DNA of 51,351 nucleotides from Sphingomonadales bacterium (GTDB lineage: Bacteria > Pseudomonadota > Alphaproteobacteria > Sphingomonadales > Sphingomonadaceae), in assembly GCA_028868535.1 (NCBI GenBank), contig JAGWUH010000028.1, forward strand, positions 1-51,351. Reading direction: 5' to 3'. Both the position numbers and the translations under genes were made by a program. The notes below the pieces were generated by a model that was not told the DNA's origin, did no database searches, and saw only the letters and a list, made by a program, of their open reading frames with translations. Position 1 is the stretch's first letter. Each line of letters starts with the position of its first letter. Positions 16,603 through 24,831 of the stretch are shown here, one piece after another.

Positions 16603-17637
16603 TCAATCGCCGAACCAGGGCGCCGGCATCGGCAGGTCGGCGGTTTCGAGCAGGCCCGGCGCCGCGGCGCAGACCTGCGGCAGCGCATTGACGATGGGGT
16701 GCGCGGTGAGGCCGGGGGAATAGGCGGCGTAGTCTCCCGGCGCGACGTCGAAGGCGATCGACACGTCGAGCGAGGTATCGCCCCGGACCTGCATGCGCCA
16801 GCCGGAATCGCGATAGTCCCAGGCCGGATCGGTGTCGCGGGTAACGTACCACAGCGAATGGCGGGTCAGCACCTCGCGGCCCTTGTGCCAGCCGTGCACG
16901 CCCATGCGGATGGCGCCGATCGTGCCCGCGGCGATGCGGCCGACGGCGACGTCGGCATCCTGCGTGGCGAGCGCATATTCGGTGGTGCAGGTGACCTCGT
17001 CGAGCGGCAGGCCGACCGCATCGGCCAGCGCGCGGAACGTCGGCGGGGTGCTGGTGGCGGTGCCCAGCGGCATCTGCGTGGCCCGCGTCGCCGGATCGGT
17101 GCCGAAGCCGAGGCGGTTGATCAGCATGTCGGGCGAGTTGCGCGTCGCCATGTCGGCATAGTCGGTGAGGATGAAGCGATCGAGCCGGCGCTGCAGGGCG
17201 AACAGCGCCAGCGGCATCAGCTCGGTGCTCCAGCCGGGGCTGGAGCCGGTCGAGTACATCGACGCGCCGCCGGCGGCGCAGGCGGCATCGATGCGGGCGC
17301 GATCGGCCGGGGAGAGCGACTCGCGGTGGTTGAAGCCGACGACGCCGGTGGCGATGTTGATCCCGGCGGCGAGCAGGCGGCAGATATCGTCGACATCGGC
17401 CTGGTTGGGCAGGTAGACCACCGCGTCCGGCTTCGCCGCGAACACCGCTTCGGCATCGAGCGTGGCGATCACCCCGGTGGCGGGCTTGCCGCACAGCGCG
17501 CCGGCGTCCTGCCCCGCCTTTTCGGGCGAGAACACGTGGGCCGCGACGAGTTCCATGCGCGGATGCTCGATGATGGCGGCCAAGGTGCGCAGGCCGACGT
17601 TGCCGGTGCCCCACTGGGCGACGCGGATGGGTTTCAT
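16603..17637 (-). CDS. Dihydrodipicolinate-reductase-like NAD(P)-binding protein
   Basis: The 344-residue protein has an N-terminal Rossmann motif VAQWGTGNVG (5-14) and resembles the DapB-fold family that includes 2,4-diaminopentanoate dehydrogenase. Close relatives are frequent in mycobacterial and sphingomonad catabolic clusters. It is too long for, and out of context with, lysine-pathway DapB. The start at 17637 has GGGGAG seven bases upstream. It is the last gene of the long minus-strand operon headed by fno and cofC, but a hairpin in the preceding gap may reduce its expression. The substrate is unknown. Because cofactor use in this subgroup is not fixed by motif alone, it is one candidate to test for F420 dependence. 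Confidence 0.8.
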   Translation of the reverse strand: MKPIRVAQWGTGNVGLRTLAAIIEHPRMELVAAHVFSPEKAGQDAGALCGKPATGVIATLDAEAVFAAKPDAVVYLPNQADVDDICRLLAAGINIATGVVGFNHRESLSPADRARIDAACAAGGASMYSTGSSPGWSTELMPLALFALQRRLDRFILTDYADMATRNSPDMLINRLGFGTDPATRATQMPLGTATSTPPTFRALADAVGLPLDEVTCTTEYALATQDADVAVGRIAAGTIGAIRMGVHGWHKGREVLTRHSLWYVTRDTDPAWDYRDSGWRMQVRGDTSLDVSIAFDVAPGDYAAYSPGLTAHPIVNALPQVCAAAPGLLETADLPMPAPWFGD

Positions 17638-17658
17638 GGCATTCTCCCCAAGGAGGAA

Positions 17659-17686
17659 GGGCACGCCTGCCGATGCAAGCGTGCCC
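17659..17686. terminator. Intercistronic hairpin
   Basis: GGGCACGC (17659-17666) pairs with GCGTGCCC (17679-17686) across a 12-base loop, in the 79-base gap between the amidohydrolase and DapB-like genes. There is no T-run on either strand. It is therefore more likely an mRNA-stability or attenuation hairpin than a full terminator. Confidence 0.45.
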
Positions 17687-17716
17687 CTCCGCGTGTCCCC
17701 ATCCTGCGACGCACGC

Positions 17717-19039
17717 TTACGCGGCGGCGGCGTGCTTGGTGTACATCTCGATCACGTCCTTGGCGACGACCGGGCGCGGGGTCTCGCCCTCGGCCAGCGG
17801 CGCGGCGCCGCCGGTCGAAATCAGCGTGGTGTCGACCCCGGCGGCCTTGGCCTTGGCGCGCAGGGCGCCGACCGTCAGTTCTTCCTTGGCCATGCGGTCG
17901 AACATCGGGAATTTGTAGGCCTTCATCGCGTTGAGGTGGGTGATCTTGTCGATCTGGCTGTCGGTGAGGTGCTGCGCCGACTTCCACAGCACTTCGGGCG
18001 CGTTCGGCCAGGGCGCGTCGGAGTGCGGGTAGTCGACCTCGTACATGACCTTGTCCTCGCCAATCAGGTCGAGGTTGCGGAGGCCATAGGCATCGTCGAT
18101 GAAGCACGAGTAGAACTGGCGACGGAACACGTCCGACGGCCGCATGCCCGGATCGAGATACTGCTTCGAGTGGGTCCAGACGTGGTGCTGGTCGTGGCTG
18201 TAGTCCGAGCGTTCGAGCAGGTAGGGAATCCAGCCGATGCCGGATTCGGAGAAGCAGATCTTGAGATCGGGATAGCGGCGCAGCGCCTCGAGGTTCATCC
18301 AGTCCGCGGCGCCGAACGCCACCGCCATCGGCATCGTCGTGATGTTGGCCTCGACCGGCGATTCGGGCGAGCAGTAGGGGCTGACGTTGCCGGTGCCGAT
18401 GTGCAGGCAGATCGCGGTCTCGCAATCGGCGGCGGCCTTGAACAGCGGCTCGTAATAGCCGGTGTGGATGCCGGGCATGCCGCCGACGGTGGGATTCTCG
18501 CTCATGGTGATGGCGAAGCAGCCCTTGTCGGCGAGGCGGCGGATTTCCTTCGCGGTCTCGTCCATGTCCCACATCGGCAGGATGCCGAGCGGGATGAAGC
18601 GCGCCGGGTGCTTGCCGCACCATTCATCGACATGCCAGTCGTTGTAGGCGCGCAGGTGGACGAGCGCCTGTTTCTTGTCCTCGGCCTTGATGAACAGGCC
18701 GCCGTCGATGCCGGCGACGCTGGGGAAGTTGAGCGACGCGGCGATGCCGTTGACGTTCATGTCGTCGACGCGGGCATCAACGTCCCAGCAGCCCTTGCGG
18801 AGCTGGTCGAGGCTGGTCGGCTCGAAGCCGTATTCCTCGCGGACGCGGCCGGTGACCGAGTTGAGCGCGACGTTGCGCAGCTTCTTGCCCTGGTATTCCC
18901 AGTAGTCGCGGCCATCGCGGCCCTGCTTGTGCTTGGGGGCGGTGGCATAGGCCTCGCCCGAGAGCTGGTTGTCGAACACGGTGGGGGGTTCGGTGATGTG
19001 GTCATCGACGCTGATGATGACCATGTCGTTCATTTGCAT
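17717..19039 (-). CDS. Amidohydrolase (PF04909-type) family protein
   Basis: The 440-residue protein starts with the ISVDDHITEP metal-site block (about residues 9-18). It continues with the histidine segment AICLHIGTGN and ends the barrel with EVDYPHSDAPWP, where the aspartate is the usual catalytic base. This subgroup (amidohydrolase_2) includes decarboxylases and hydrolases of ring-cleavage products. Close relatives occur in mycobacterial steroid/terpenoid and sphingomonad clusters. The start at 19039 is supported by AGGAG seven bases upstream. It lies 35 bases after the SnoaL-like gene. Substrate is unassigned; decarboxylation or C-C hydrolysis is plausible. Confidence 0.88.
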   Translation of the reverse strand: MQMNDMVIISVDDHITEPPTVFDNQLSGEAYATAPKHKQGRDGRDYWEYQGKKLRNVALNSVTGRVREEYGFEPTSLDQLRKGCWDVDARVDDMNVNGIAASLNFPSVAGIDGGLFIKAEDKKQALVHLRAYNDWHVDEWCGKHPARFIPLGILPMWDMDETAKEIRRLADKGCFAITMSENPTVGGMPGIHTGYYEPLFKAAADCETAICLHIGTGNVSPYCSPESPVEANITTMPMAVAFGAADWMNLEALRRYPDLKICFSESGIGWIPYLLERSDYSHDQHHVWTHSKQYLDPGMRPSDVFRRQFYSCFIDDAYGLRNLDLIGEDKVMYEVDYPHSDAPWPNAPEVLWKSAQHLTDSQIDKITHLNAMKAYKFPMFDRMAKEELTVGALRAKAKAAGVDTTLISTGGAAPLAEGETPRPVVAKDVIEMYTKHAAAA

Positions 19040-19074
19040 CGGGGGTCTCCTGTGCGGGGGCTGGTGGGGTGAAC

Positions 19075-19602
19075 TTACGCTCTCGCGCCGCGCTGGAACA
19101 GGCGCTGGGCGCAGATGCCGTAGCTGGGATCGACCGGGCTCGAGCCGAGCAGGCCGTCGCCGTCGAACGGGCGGGTCATGTGCATGTCGTAGGTGACGAC
19201 GCGCTTCGAGAAGCGCCACTTGCCGTCGGCGCAGCGGCGGTAGTTGTCGATGTAGCGGACGGCCATGAAGTCCTCGATCATCCGGCCGGGGTTCTTCTGG
19301 TCGGGGATGTAGTGCAGCGCGATCGCGTAGACTTCGCCGTTGCCTTCGTCGCCTTCGACGCTGATCAGGTGGTTGCAGGCGTGGTGGCCGGAGTAGTTCA
19401 TGTAGGGGAGCGATTTCTCGATGAAGTCGCAATAGGCGTCGGCCGGGCCGTCGAAGCTGGTGCCGTGGCTGTCGGTGGCGTCCTCGGTGTAGAGGTCGCG
19501 GAGCAGGGCGACGTCCTTGCGGTCGATCGCGCGGGAGTAGAGCAGGACCAGCTCGCGGATCGCTTCCTTGTCGATCAGCGTCTGGAGGGCGGGATCGGTC
19601 AT
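19075..19602 (-). CDS. SnoaL/NTF2-like protein
   Basis: The 175-residue protein has the alpha+beta-barrel fold of SnoaL_4/NTF2-like proteins: helix IDKEAIRELVLLYSRAIDRKD, then LLRDLYTEDATDSHG and FSKRVVTYDMHM. Members act as ketosteroid-isomerase-like enzymes, dehydratases or small hydroxylase subunits. The candidate acid residues are in the YTEDA segment. It overlaps the isomerase-like gene by four bases, so the two are probably translated together. It is clearly distinct from the SnoaL-like protein at 50441-50989. Confidence 0.83.
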   Translation of the reverse strand: MTDPALQTLIDKEAIRELVLLYSRAIDRKDVALLRDLYTEDATDSHGTSFDGPADAYCDFIEKSLPYMNYSGHHACNHLISVEGDEGNGEVYAIALHYIPDQKNPGRMIEDFMAVRYIDNYRRCADGKWRFSKRVVTYDMHMTRPFDGDGLLGSSPVDPSYGICAQRLFQRGARA

Positions 19603-20423
19603 GCGGGGACTCCGGTCAGTAGTGCCCGCGACGCGGCAACCGCCGACGCGAGCAAGGGTTCGAGGGCTTCGCCGGCCTCGACGCGCTTCAGCATCGGCAG
19701 CTCGAGGCCGATGGTGACGGCGGGGGGCAGCGCGGTTACGAATTCGGCCAGCGGCAGCACGCCTTCGCCGGGGGCGGGGCGGTTGCAGCGGGCGTCGTCG
19801 TAGTAGTCGGCGTGGAAGCCTGGCAGGCGGGCGTCGCAGAGCTGGGCGTGGCCGATCAGCGCCGGATCGAGCGCGGCGAGATCCGTATGGGTGGCGCCGC
19901 TGCCGTAGAGGTGCATCGCATCGACCAGCACCGCGGCGTTGGCGGCGCCGGCGGCGCGGACCAGATCGACGGCCTGTGCCAGCGTGCCGCAGGCCATGTG
20001 CGGCATGAATTCGACGGTGACGCCGAGGCCGCGCGCGGCGGCGAGCGCGGCGAAGGCGGCGAATTCGGCCTGCGCGCGATGGGCGTCGGGTTCGAGCACG
20101 ACGGCGTTGAGGCGCTTCGCACCGAGCCGGGCGAACAGGTCGATATCGGTCTCGGCAGCGGTGATGGCGCGATCGGGCATGATCAGGAAGCCTTCGCCGA
20201 GATCGATCGAGACGCCGTTGGCGGCGAGCGCGGCGGCGAGATCGCGGACCAGCGCGGGATCGTCGCGCAGGCTCCAGGCCGGCGATCCGGCCGGGGCGAC
20301 GATGGGTTCGGGAGCGAAGCCGAGGCGGTGGATGCCGAGGCGCGCGGCCAGCTCCACAAACGGCACGGGCGCGAGGCCCATGCCGCTGATGAATTCCAGC
20401 CCGAGTCGGTCCGTCGCGGCCAT
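19599..20423 (-). CDS. Sugar phosphate isomerase/epimerase-like TIM-barrel protein
   Basis: The 274-residue protein fits the AP-endonuclease-2/xylose-isomerase-like TIM barrel. Ordered metal-ligand candidates include E in VVLEPDAHR, E in TVEFMPHM, D and H in VLVDAMHLYGSG, and E in GLELP. Members isomerise sugars or hydroxyacids or cleave lactone products; the name does not fix the substrate. The second ATG (20423) is six bases after GGGAG; 20429 is also possible. A GATAG-type box lies 74 bases upstream. Confidence 0.8.
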   Translation of the reverse strand: MAATDRLGLEFISGMGLAPVPFVELAARLGIHRLGFAPEPIVAPAGSPAWSLRDDPALVRDLAAALAANGVSIDLGEGFLIMPDRAITAAETDIDLFARLGAKRLNAVVLEPDAHRAQAEFAAFAALAAARGLGVTVEFMPHMACGTLAQAVDLVRAAGAANAAVLVDAMHLYGSGATHTDLAALDPALIGHAQLCDARLPGFHADYYDDARCNRPAPGEGVLPLAEFVTALPPAVTIGLELPMLKRVEAGEALEPLLASAVAASRALLTGVPA

Positions 20424-20496
20424 TGCCATCTCCCGGCACGGCTTTTCTGCCTGTGGCGGGGCTCTTGCAAGGGGGCGCCGACGCTAGCGCCCCGGC

Positions 20497-20512
20497 GATA
20501 GTGGACGCTGTC
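20497..20512. promoter_or_regulatory. GATAG-type box resembling the operators at 7434-7484
   Basis: GATAGTGGACGCTGTC has the same 16-bp length and matches GATAGTGTTCACTATC at 12 of 16 positions, including the whole GATAGTG half-site. It ends on the last base of the MFS stop codon, in the 88-base gap before the isomerase-like gene. It may be an internal operator of the same TetR protein, or chance. Confidence 0.35.
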
Positions 20513-21738
20513 TATTGCGGCGCGTCGAAGCGCGGATAGGGCCCGAGACCGATCATCAGCAGGCCCATCAGCAGCGACACCGGGGCGGCGATCAGCAGCA
20601 GCATCTGGTAGCTGCCGGTGTGATCGTGGAGCGACGCGGACAGGTAGCCGCCGATCGCCGAGCCGACGTAGAGCACGCTGGCGAGGGTGCCGAAGATCGT
20701 GCCGAAGTTGGCGAGACCGCCATAGCGCGACACCAGGTAAGTGGTGACCTGAAGCCCGGCGCCGGCGGTGTAGCCGAGCACGAGCACGCCGACCGCCAGT
20801 GCCCAGGTGGCATGAAATCCGTCGAGCAGCAGCAGGTAGCCGATCGCCGACAGCGCGAAGCTGGTGAACGGCACGAGGTTGCCTTGCCGACGATCGAGCA
20901 GCGCGCCGGTGATCAGCTTGCCGGCGATCCCGGCGAAGCCGGCGAGCGCGGCGATCCCCGAGGCCGAGGTGCGGTCGAGCCCGGTTTCGGTCAGCAGCGG
21001 GATGATCTGCGCGGTGACGCCGCCCCCGGCGGCGGAGCTGACCAGGTTGACCAGTGCGATGCGCAGGATCGCCTTGTCGCGCAGCGCCGCGCGAAATGCC
21101 AGCCCGCCTTGCGGCGGCAGCGCCGCGGCATCGGGGCGGCGGCTGGATTCGTGGAAGAACAGCGCCACCAGCACGACCATCAGCCCGCCCCAGCCGAGGC
21201 CGATCCAGTGGAACGCGGCGCGCCAGCCATGATCGCGGATCAACGCGTTGGTGACGACCTGCGCGAGGAATTGCGCCACCGCCGATCCGCACAGCATCAG
21301 GCTGAGCGCGAGGCCGCGCCCGGCGGTGAAGGCGCGGCTGACGGCGGCGCTCCACACCGTGCTCTTGATGCAGGCGGCGCACAGCGAGAACGCGAGCCAG
21401 ATCAGGTACCACGAGCGCAGCGTCGGCCCGGCATAGCCGAGCGCGGCATAGCCGAGCATCGCCAGTACGGCGCCGGGCAGCGCCACCTTGCGGGCGCCGT
21501 GGCGGTCGATCAGTACGCCGATGAACGGACCGATCAGCGCGACGGTGACGTTGAACAGCAGGAAGCCCAGCGTGATCTGCGCCCGCTTCCAGTGCAGCTC
21601 CTGCTCGATCGGCTGGAGGTACTGGCTGAAGCTGTACGTGATCATCGCGAAGAACGACATGCCGACCATCGCCGCCATCACCATCGCCCCGTTGGCGCGC
21701 CATTCGGCGGCGGCCTGCGATCGCGGCGTATCGTCCAT
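20512..21738 (-). CDS. MFS transporter
   Basis: The 408-residue protein has about twelve hydrophobic segments. The characteristic loop between helices 2 and 3 is DRHGARK (near residues 77-83). It resembles monocarboxylate/oxalate-type MFS carriers, with N-terminal SFFAMITYSFSQYL. It probably imports the operon's substrate or a carboxylic-acid intermediate across the inner membrane. It lies 44 bases downstream of the SDR gene. Substrate and direction cannot be read from sequence. Confidence 0.9.
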   Translation of the reverse strand: MDDTPRSQAAAEWRANGAMVMAAMVGMSFFAMITYSFSQYLQPIEQELHWKRAQITLGFLLFNVTVALIGPFIGVLIDRHGARKVALPGAVLAMLGYAALGYAGPTLRSWYLIWLAFSLCAACIKSTVWSAAVSRAFTAGRGLALSLMLCGSAVAQFLAQVVTNALIRDHGWRAAFHWIGLGWGGLMVVLVALFFHESSRRPDAAALPPQGGLAFRAALRDKAILRIALVNLVSSAAGGGVTAQIIPLLTETGLDRTSASGIAALAGFAGIAGKLITGALLDRRQGNLVPFTSFALSAIGYLLLLDGFHATWALAVGVLVLGYTAGAGLQVTTYLVSRYGGLANFGTIFGTLASVLYVGSAIGGYLSASLHDHTGSYQMLLLIAAPVSLLMGLLMIGLGPYPRFDAPQ

Positions 21739-21782
21739 GTTCGTTCTCCCGTTGCCGTCTGGCGCGGCTGAAGCTGTCGAAT

Positions 21783-22634
21783 TCAGGCGTCGGGTGGCAG
21801 CACCCAGGCGCCGGCCTTGTCGCGAATCCAGCCGCCCGAGCCCCAGGTGCCGCCGTCGATCGGAATGATCGTGCCGGTGATGTAGCTGGCCATCGCGCTG
21901 GCGAGAAACACCGCAAGGTGGCCGCATTCGGCGTCAATGCCGGGGCGCGTCAACGGGATGCGGCGGCGGATCACGTCAGCCTGCTGCGTGCTCATCGCCG
22001 GCAGGCTGGCGCTGTCCGCCGGGCCGGTGAACACGCCGGTGGTGCCCGGGGTGCGGGTGAAGTCGGGCGCGATGGCATTGACCCGGATGCCATGGTCCGA
22101 AAGCTCCACCGCGAGCGTGCGCGTCAGGTTGTTGATGCCGGCCTTGCACGCGGCATAGACCGCGTAGCCGGGGGCCGCGCGGCTGGCCTCGATGCTGGTG
22201 ACGTTGATGATGCTGCCGCCGCGGCCGCCGGCGATCATGTGCGGGATCGCCTGCGCGGTGGCGGCGAGGTTGCTGGTCAGGTTCAGGTCGATGTGACGCT
22301 GCCAGTTCTTCTCCACCAGGTCGGTGAACTTGCGGCGGGTGACGCCGCCGGCGTTGTTGACGAGGATGTCGAGCCGGCCGAATTCCTTCGCCGCCGCCTC
22401 GACCGCGTCGCGCACGGTGGCGGTTTCCATGACGTTGCCCGGGATGGCGAGGGCGCGGCGGCCGAGCGCGCGGACCTGCCCGGCGACTTCCTCGCCGCGT
22501 TCGGGGATCACGTCGATCACCGCGACATCGGCGCCGTGCGCGGCGAGGCAGATGGCAATCGCGCGGCCGATGCCGCCGCCGCCGCCGGTGACGAAGGCGG
22601 CCTGCCCGTCGAGCGCCAGCGTGCCGGTGTCCAT
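21783..22634 (-). CDS. SDR family oxidoreductase
   Basis: The 283-residue classical SDR has TGGGGGIG near residues 16-23, NNAG near 93, a Ser in NVTSIEAS and YAACK as Tyr/Lys. A longer loop near residues 190-215 (FTRTPGTTGVFTGPAD) and a C-terminal extension (WGSGGWIRDKAG) set it apart from the other SDRs here. It lies 33 bases after cofC and is probably cotranscribed with it. The residue after the second beta strand (VIDVIPE) is acidic, which favours NAD over NADP by the usual rule. Confidence 0.9.
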   Translation of the reverse strand: MDTGTLALDGQAAFVTGGGGGIGRAIAICLAAHGADVAVIDVIPERGEEVAGQVRALGRRALAIPGNVMETATVRDAVEAAAKEFGRLDILVNNAGGVTRRKFTDLVEKNWQRHIDLNLTSNLAATAQAIPHMIAGGRGGSIINVTSIEASRAAPGYAVYAACKAGINNLTRTLAVELSDHGIRVNAIAPDFTRTPGTTGVFTGPADSASLPAMSTQQADVIRRRIPLTRPGIDAECGHLAVFLASAMASYITGTIIPIDGGTWGSGGWIRDKAGAWVLPPDA

Positions 22635-22667
22635 GGCCTTGTCCTCCCCCTTCCGGCGCGCGGCGCC

Positions 22668-23255
22668 TTATTCCCAGTCGAGGCCGCGTGCGTCGCGCAA
22701 GTCGGCCGGTTCGTCGATGTCGCGGGCGAGGCCCGGCGTGTGGATCACTTCGCAATCGAGCCGGAGCCGGACGGATTCGCGTTCGTGCGCGGCGAAGCTG
22801 CCCGGCCCGAACGCGAAAGGGAAGTCCCTTGCGGCGGGCAACGGCAGCGACAGCGCGTTGGTGCCGGTATCGTGGCGGTCCGGGGCAATCGCCATGGCGT
22901 TTCCGGGAAGCGCGGCGAGCAGCGTGACGTCGCGCGGTTCGAGGCGGGGCAGGTCGCCATGGACGATGACGACGCGCGCTGCGCCGGCGGCGGCGGCTTC
23001 GGCGAAGGCGACCGCGAGCGCGGCGTTCAGCCCGCCGCCGGGATCGGCGATGCGCAGGACCGGGGCGGGCAGGACGAGGTCGTCCGGGGCGACAACGGCG
23101 ATGCGATCGATGCCATCGGCTTGCGCCACCGTCGCCAGCACGTGGTCGAGCATCGCCGTCGCCAGCCGTTGCCGGGCGACGGCGTCCAGCGCGCCGGCAA
23201 GGCGCGACTTGGCATCCGCCGCCGGCTTGGCCGGGATGATCGCCCAGCAGGTCAC
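22668..23255 (-). CDS. cofC: 2-phospho-L-lactate/phosphoenolpyruvate guanylyltransferase (F420 biosynthesis)
   Basis: The 195-residue CofC/FbiD-family nucleotidyltransferase has N-terminal AIIPAKPAADAKSRLAG, the nucleotide-binding VVIVHGDLPRL, GTNAL and FGPGSF, all in the family order. It charges 2-phospholactate, phosphoenolpyruvate or 3-phosphoglycerate with GTP, making the activated three-carbon unit that CofD transfers to Fo. Which acid is used differs among organisms and cannot be decided here. It is slightly shorter than the usual 200-220 residues. It lies 18 bases after the fno-type gene, and cofE-cofD-fbiC lie just beyond on the opposite strand. Confidence 0.9.
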   Translation of the reverse strand: MTCWAIIPAKPAADAKSRLAGALDAVARQRLATAMLDHVLATVAQADGIDRIAVVAPDDLVLPAPVLRIADPGGGLNAALAVAFAEAAAAGAARVVIVHGDLPRLEPRDVTLLAALPGNAMAIAPDRHDTGTNALSLPLPAARDFPFAFGPGSFAAHERESVRLRLDCEVIHTPGLARDIDEPADLRDARGLDWE

Positions 23256-23273
23256 GCGATCAGGGCCGGCGCC

Positions 23274-23936
23274 TCAGGGTATCGCCGGGGCGGAGGTGAG
23301 GTTGGTGAAGCGGATGCCGGCACCGTCGGCCTGATAGGTCTTGTTCATGTAGATCAGGATCGAGGTCAGCGCCTCGGCCGCGGCCGAGTTGGCCAGCGCG
23401 CCGCCGGAAAGGCCGCGCAGGCCCATGCCCGGGCAGAGCTCGATCACCGCGTTGCGCGCGGCGACATCGTCCGAGAACACCAGCACGTCGCATTCGACCC
23501 TGGCATCGGTATCGAGGATGTGCGCGGCGACCGAGTGGAACGCGGTGACGAGGCGCACGTCGGGGCCGAGGATCGCCTGCGCCTCCAGCGCGGCGCTGCC
23601 CGCCGCGGGAAGCTGGACGCGCATCACCTTGGGCGGCACCAGCGGCACCGTGGTGTCGCAGACCACGGCGTTGCCGACCAGCGGCGCGATTTCCGCCAGG
23701 GTGTGCGCCTGCGCCGAATAGGGCACGGTGACGATGACGATGTCCTTGCCCTGCGCGGCATCGGCGTTGGCCGCGGCCGCGGTCCGCACCCCGTCGGCAG
23801 CGAGTTCGTCGGCCACGACCTGTGCCTTGTCGGCGGTGCGCGAACCGATCGTGACCGCGTGCCCTGCCTTCGCCAGCCGGCGCGCGATCGCCTTGCCCAG
23901 GTGTCCCGTCCCGCCGATTACGCCGATTGCCGCCAT
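23274..23936 (-). CDS. npdG: F420:NADPH oxidoreductase (NADPH-dependent F420 reductase)
   Basis: The 220-residue protein has the N-terminal dinucleotide motif IGVIGGTGHLGKAIARRLAKAGH. The NADPH 2'-phosphate-binding segment is GSRTADKA near 31-38. The family blocks VTVPYSAQ, LVTAFHSVAAHIL and CDVLVFSDD follow, matching Fno/NpdG in order and length. It transfers hydride between NADPH and F420, supplying F420H2 to reductases. It is the first gene of the minus-strand operon, facing cofE. Its presence beside a full cof set argues that the cofactor is made and cycled here. A role outside F420 chemistry is less likely given the neighbours. Confidence 0.88.
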   Translation of the reverse strand: MAAIGVIGGTGHLGKAIARRLAKAGHAVTIGSRTADKAQVVADELAADGVRTAAAANADAAQGKDIVIVTVPYSAQAHTLAEIAPLVGNAVVCDTTVPLVPPKVMRVQLPAAGSAALEAQAILGPDVRLVTAFHSVAAHILDTDARVECDVLVFSDDVAARNAVIELCPGMGLRGLSGGALANSAAAEALTSILIYMNKTYQADGAGIRFTNLTSAPAIP

Positions 23937-24060
23937 GCCCTTGCCTCTCTATGCGCCGTGATGGTTGATGCGTTGCCGCCCTTCTGCCGGGCGGCTTGCG
24001 GCGGCACTAGGCACAAATCGGCGTGGCTGCCAAGCATCGGGGAGGACGATCGGTCGAGCG
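23937..24060. promoter_or_regulatory. Divergent control region between npdG and cofE
   Basis: The 124 bases separate the two halves of the F420 locus and must hold both promoters unless they are read from elsewhere. An inverted repeat, GCCGCCC-N7-GGGCGGC (23975-23995), lies in the middle and is the only clear candidate operator. No convincing sigma70 boxes could be assigned. GGGGAGGACG upstream of cofE is a somewhat distant ribosome-binding site. Confidence 0.5.
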
Positions 24061-24831
24061 ATGAAGGAACCGGGACAATTCAGCGTCACCGCGTTGCGCG
24101 GCCTGCCGATGTTTGCGGCGGGAATGGACGTGGCGGCGGAAATCGCCGTGGCGGCTGATGGGCTGGCCGACGGGGACATCGTCGTGATCGCGCAGAAGAT
24201 CGTCTCCAAGGCGGAGGGACGGACGGTGGCGCTGGCCGAAGTGCAGCCCGGCAAAGAGGCGCGGACGATGGCTGCCGGAACCGCGCGGCCGCCGGAGATG
24301 GCGCAATTGATCCTCGACGAATCGGCGGCGATCCTGCGCGCCACCCCGGCGGCGGTGATCGCCCGGCATCGCACCGGCCACGTTCTGGCGAATGCCGGGA
24401 TCGACGCCTCGAACGTGGCCGGCGGGGATGCAGGGACGGTGCTGCTGTGGCCGGTCGATCCCGACGCCAGCGCGCGCGCGATCCGCGCCGGATTGCGGGC
24501 GCGGACCGGGGCACGGGTGGGCGTGGTGATCGCCGATTCGATGGGCCGCGCCTGGCGCATCGGCACTGTCGGCAGCGCGATCGGCTGCGCCGGGTTGCAG
24601 GTCCTGGAGGACCGGCGGGGCAAGGCGCAGGACCTGTTCGGCCGTACCCTGCAGGCGACGGTGATCGCGGTGGCCGATGCCGTGGCGGCGATGGCGGTGC
24701 TGGCGATGGGCGAGGGCGCCGAGGGCACGCCGGCGGCGGTGGTGCGCGGCTGCGGGCACTGGGTGAGCGAGGACGATGGCCCGGGCGCGGCGGCGGGGCT
24801 GCGGCCGCTGGCCGAGGACATGTTCCGGTGA
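24061..24831 (+). CDS. cofE: Coenzyme F420-0:L-glutamate ligase
   Basis: The 256-residue CofE-family protein has N-terminal VTALRGLPMF, DGDIVVIAQKIVSKAEGR (about 38-55), VLANAGIDASNV and the metal/GTP region VVIADSMGRAWRIGTVGSAIG. It adds glutamate residues to F420-0 using GTP. It is the single-domain form; the nitroreductase-like C-terminal domain of actinobacterial FbiB is absent. The TGA overlaps the GTG of cofD, so translation is coupled. The start at 24061 fits the family N-terminus. Confidence 0.92.
   Translation: MKEPGQFSVTALRGLPMFAAGMDVAAEIAVAADGLADGDIVVIAQKIVSKAEGRTVALAEVQPGKEARTMAAGTARPPEMAQLILDESAAILRATPAAVIARHRTGHVLANAGIDASNVAGGDAGTVLLWPVDPDASARAIRAGLRARTGARVGVVIADSMGRAWRIGTVGSAIGCAGLQVLEDRRGKAQDLFGRTLQATVIAVADAVAAMAVLAMGEGAEGTPAAVVRGCGHWVSEDDGPGAAAGLRPLAEDMFR

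Noticed and set aside
16603..17637. Calling the DapB-like gene lysine-pathway dapB
   Set aside because: It is too long for DapB, lacks the usual DapB substrate motif as far as seen, and lies in a catabolic operon.
21918..24158. A 746-codon plus-strand open frame crossing the SDR, cofC and npdG genes
   Set aside because: It runs antisense to three genes with clear family motifs and shows only low-complexity Arg/Ala/Gly/Asp sequence.
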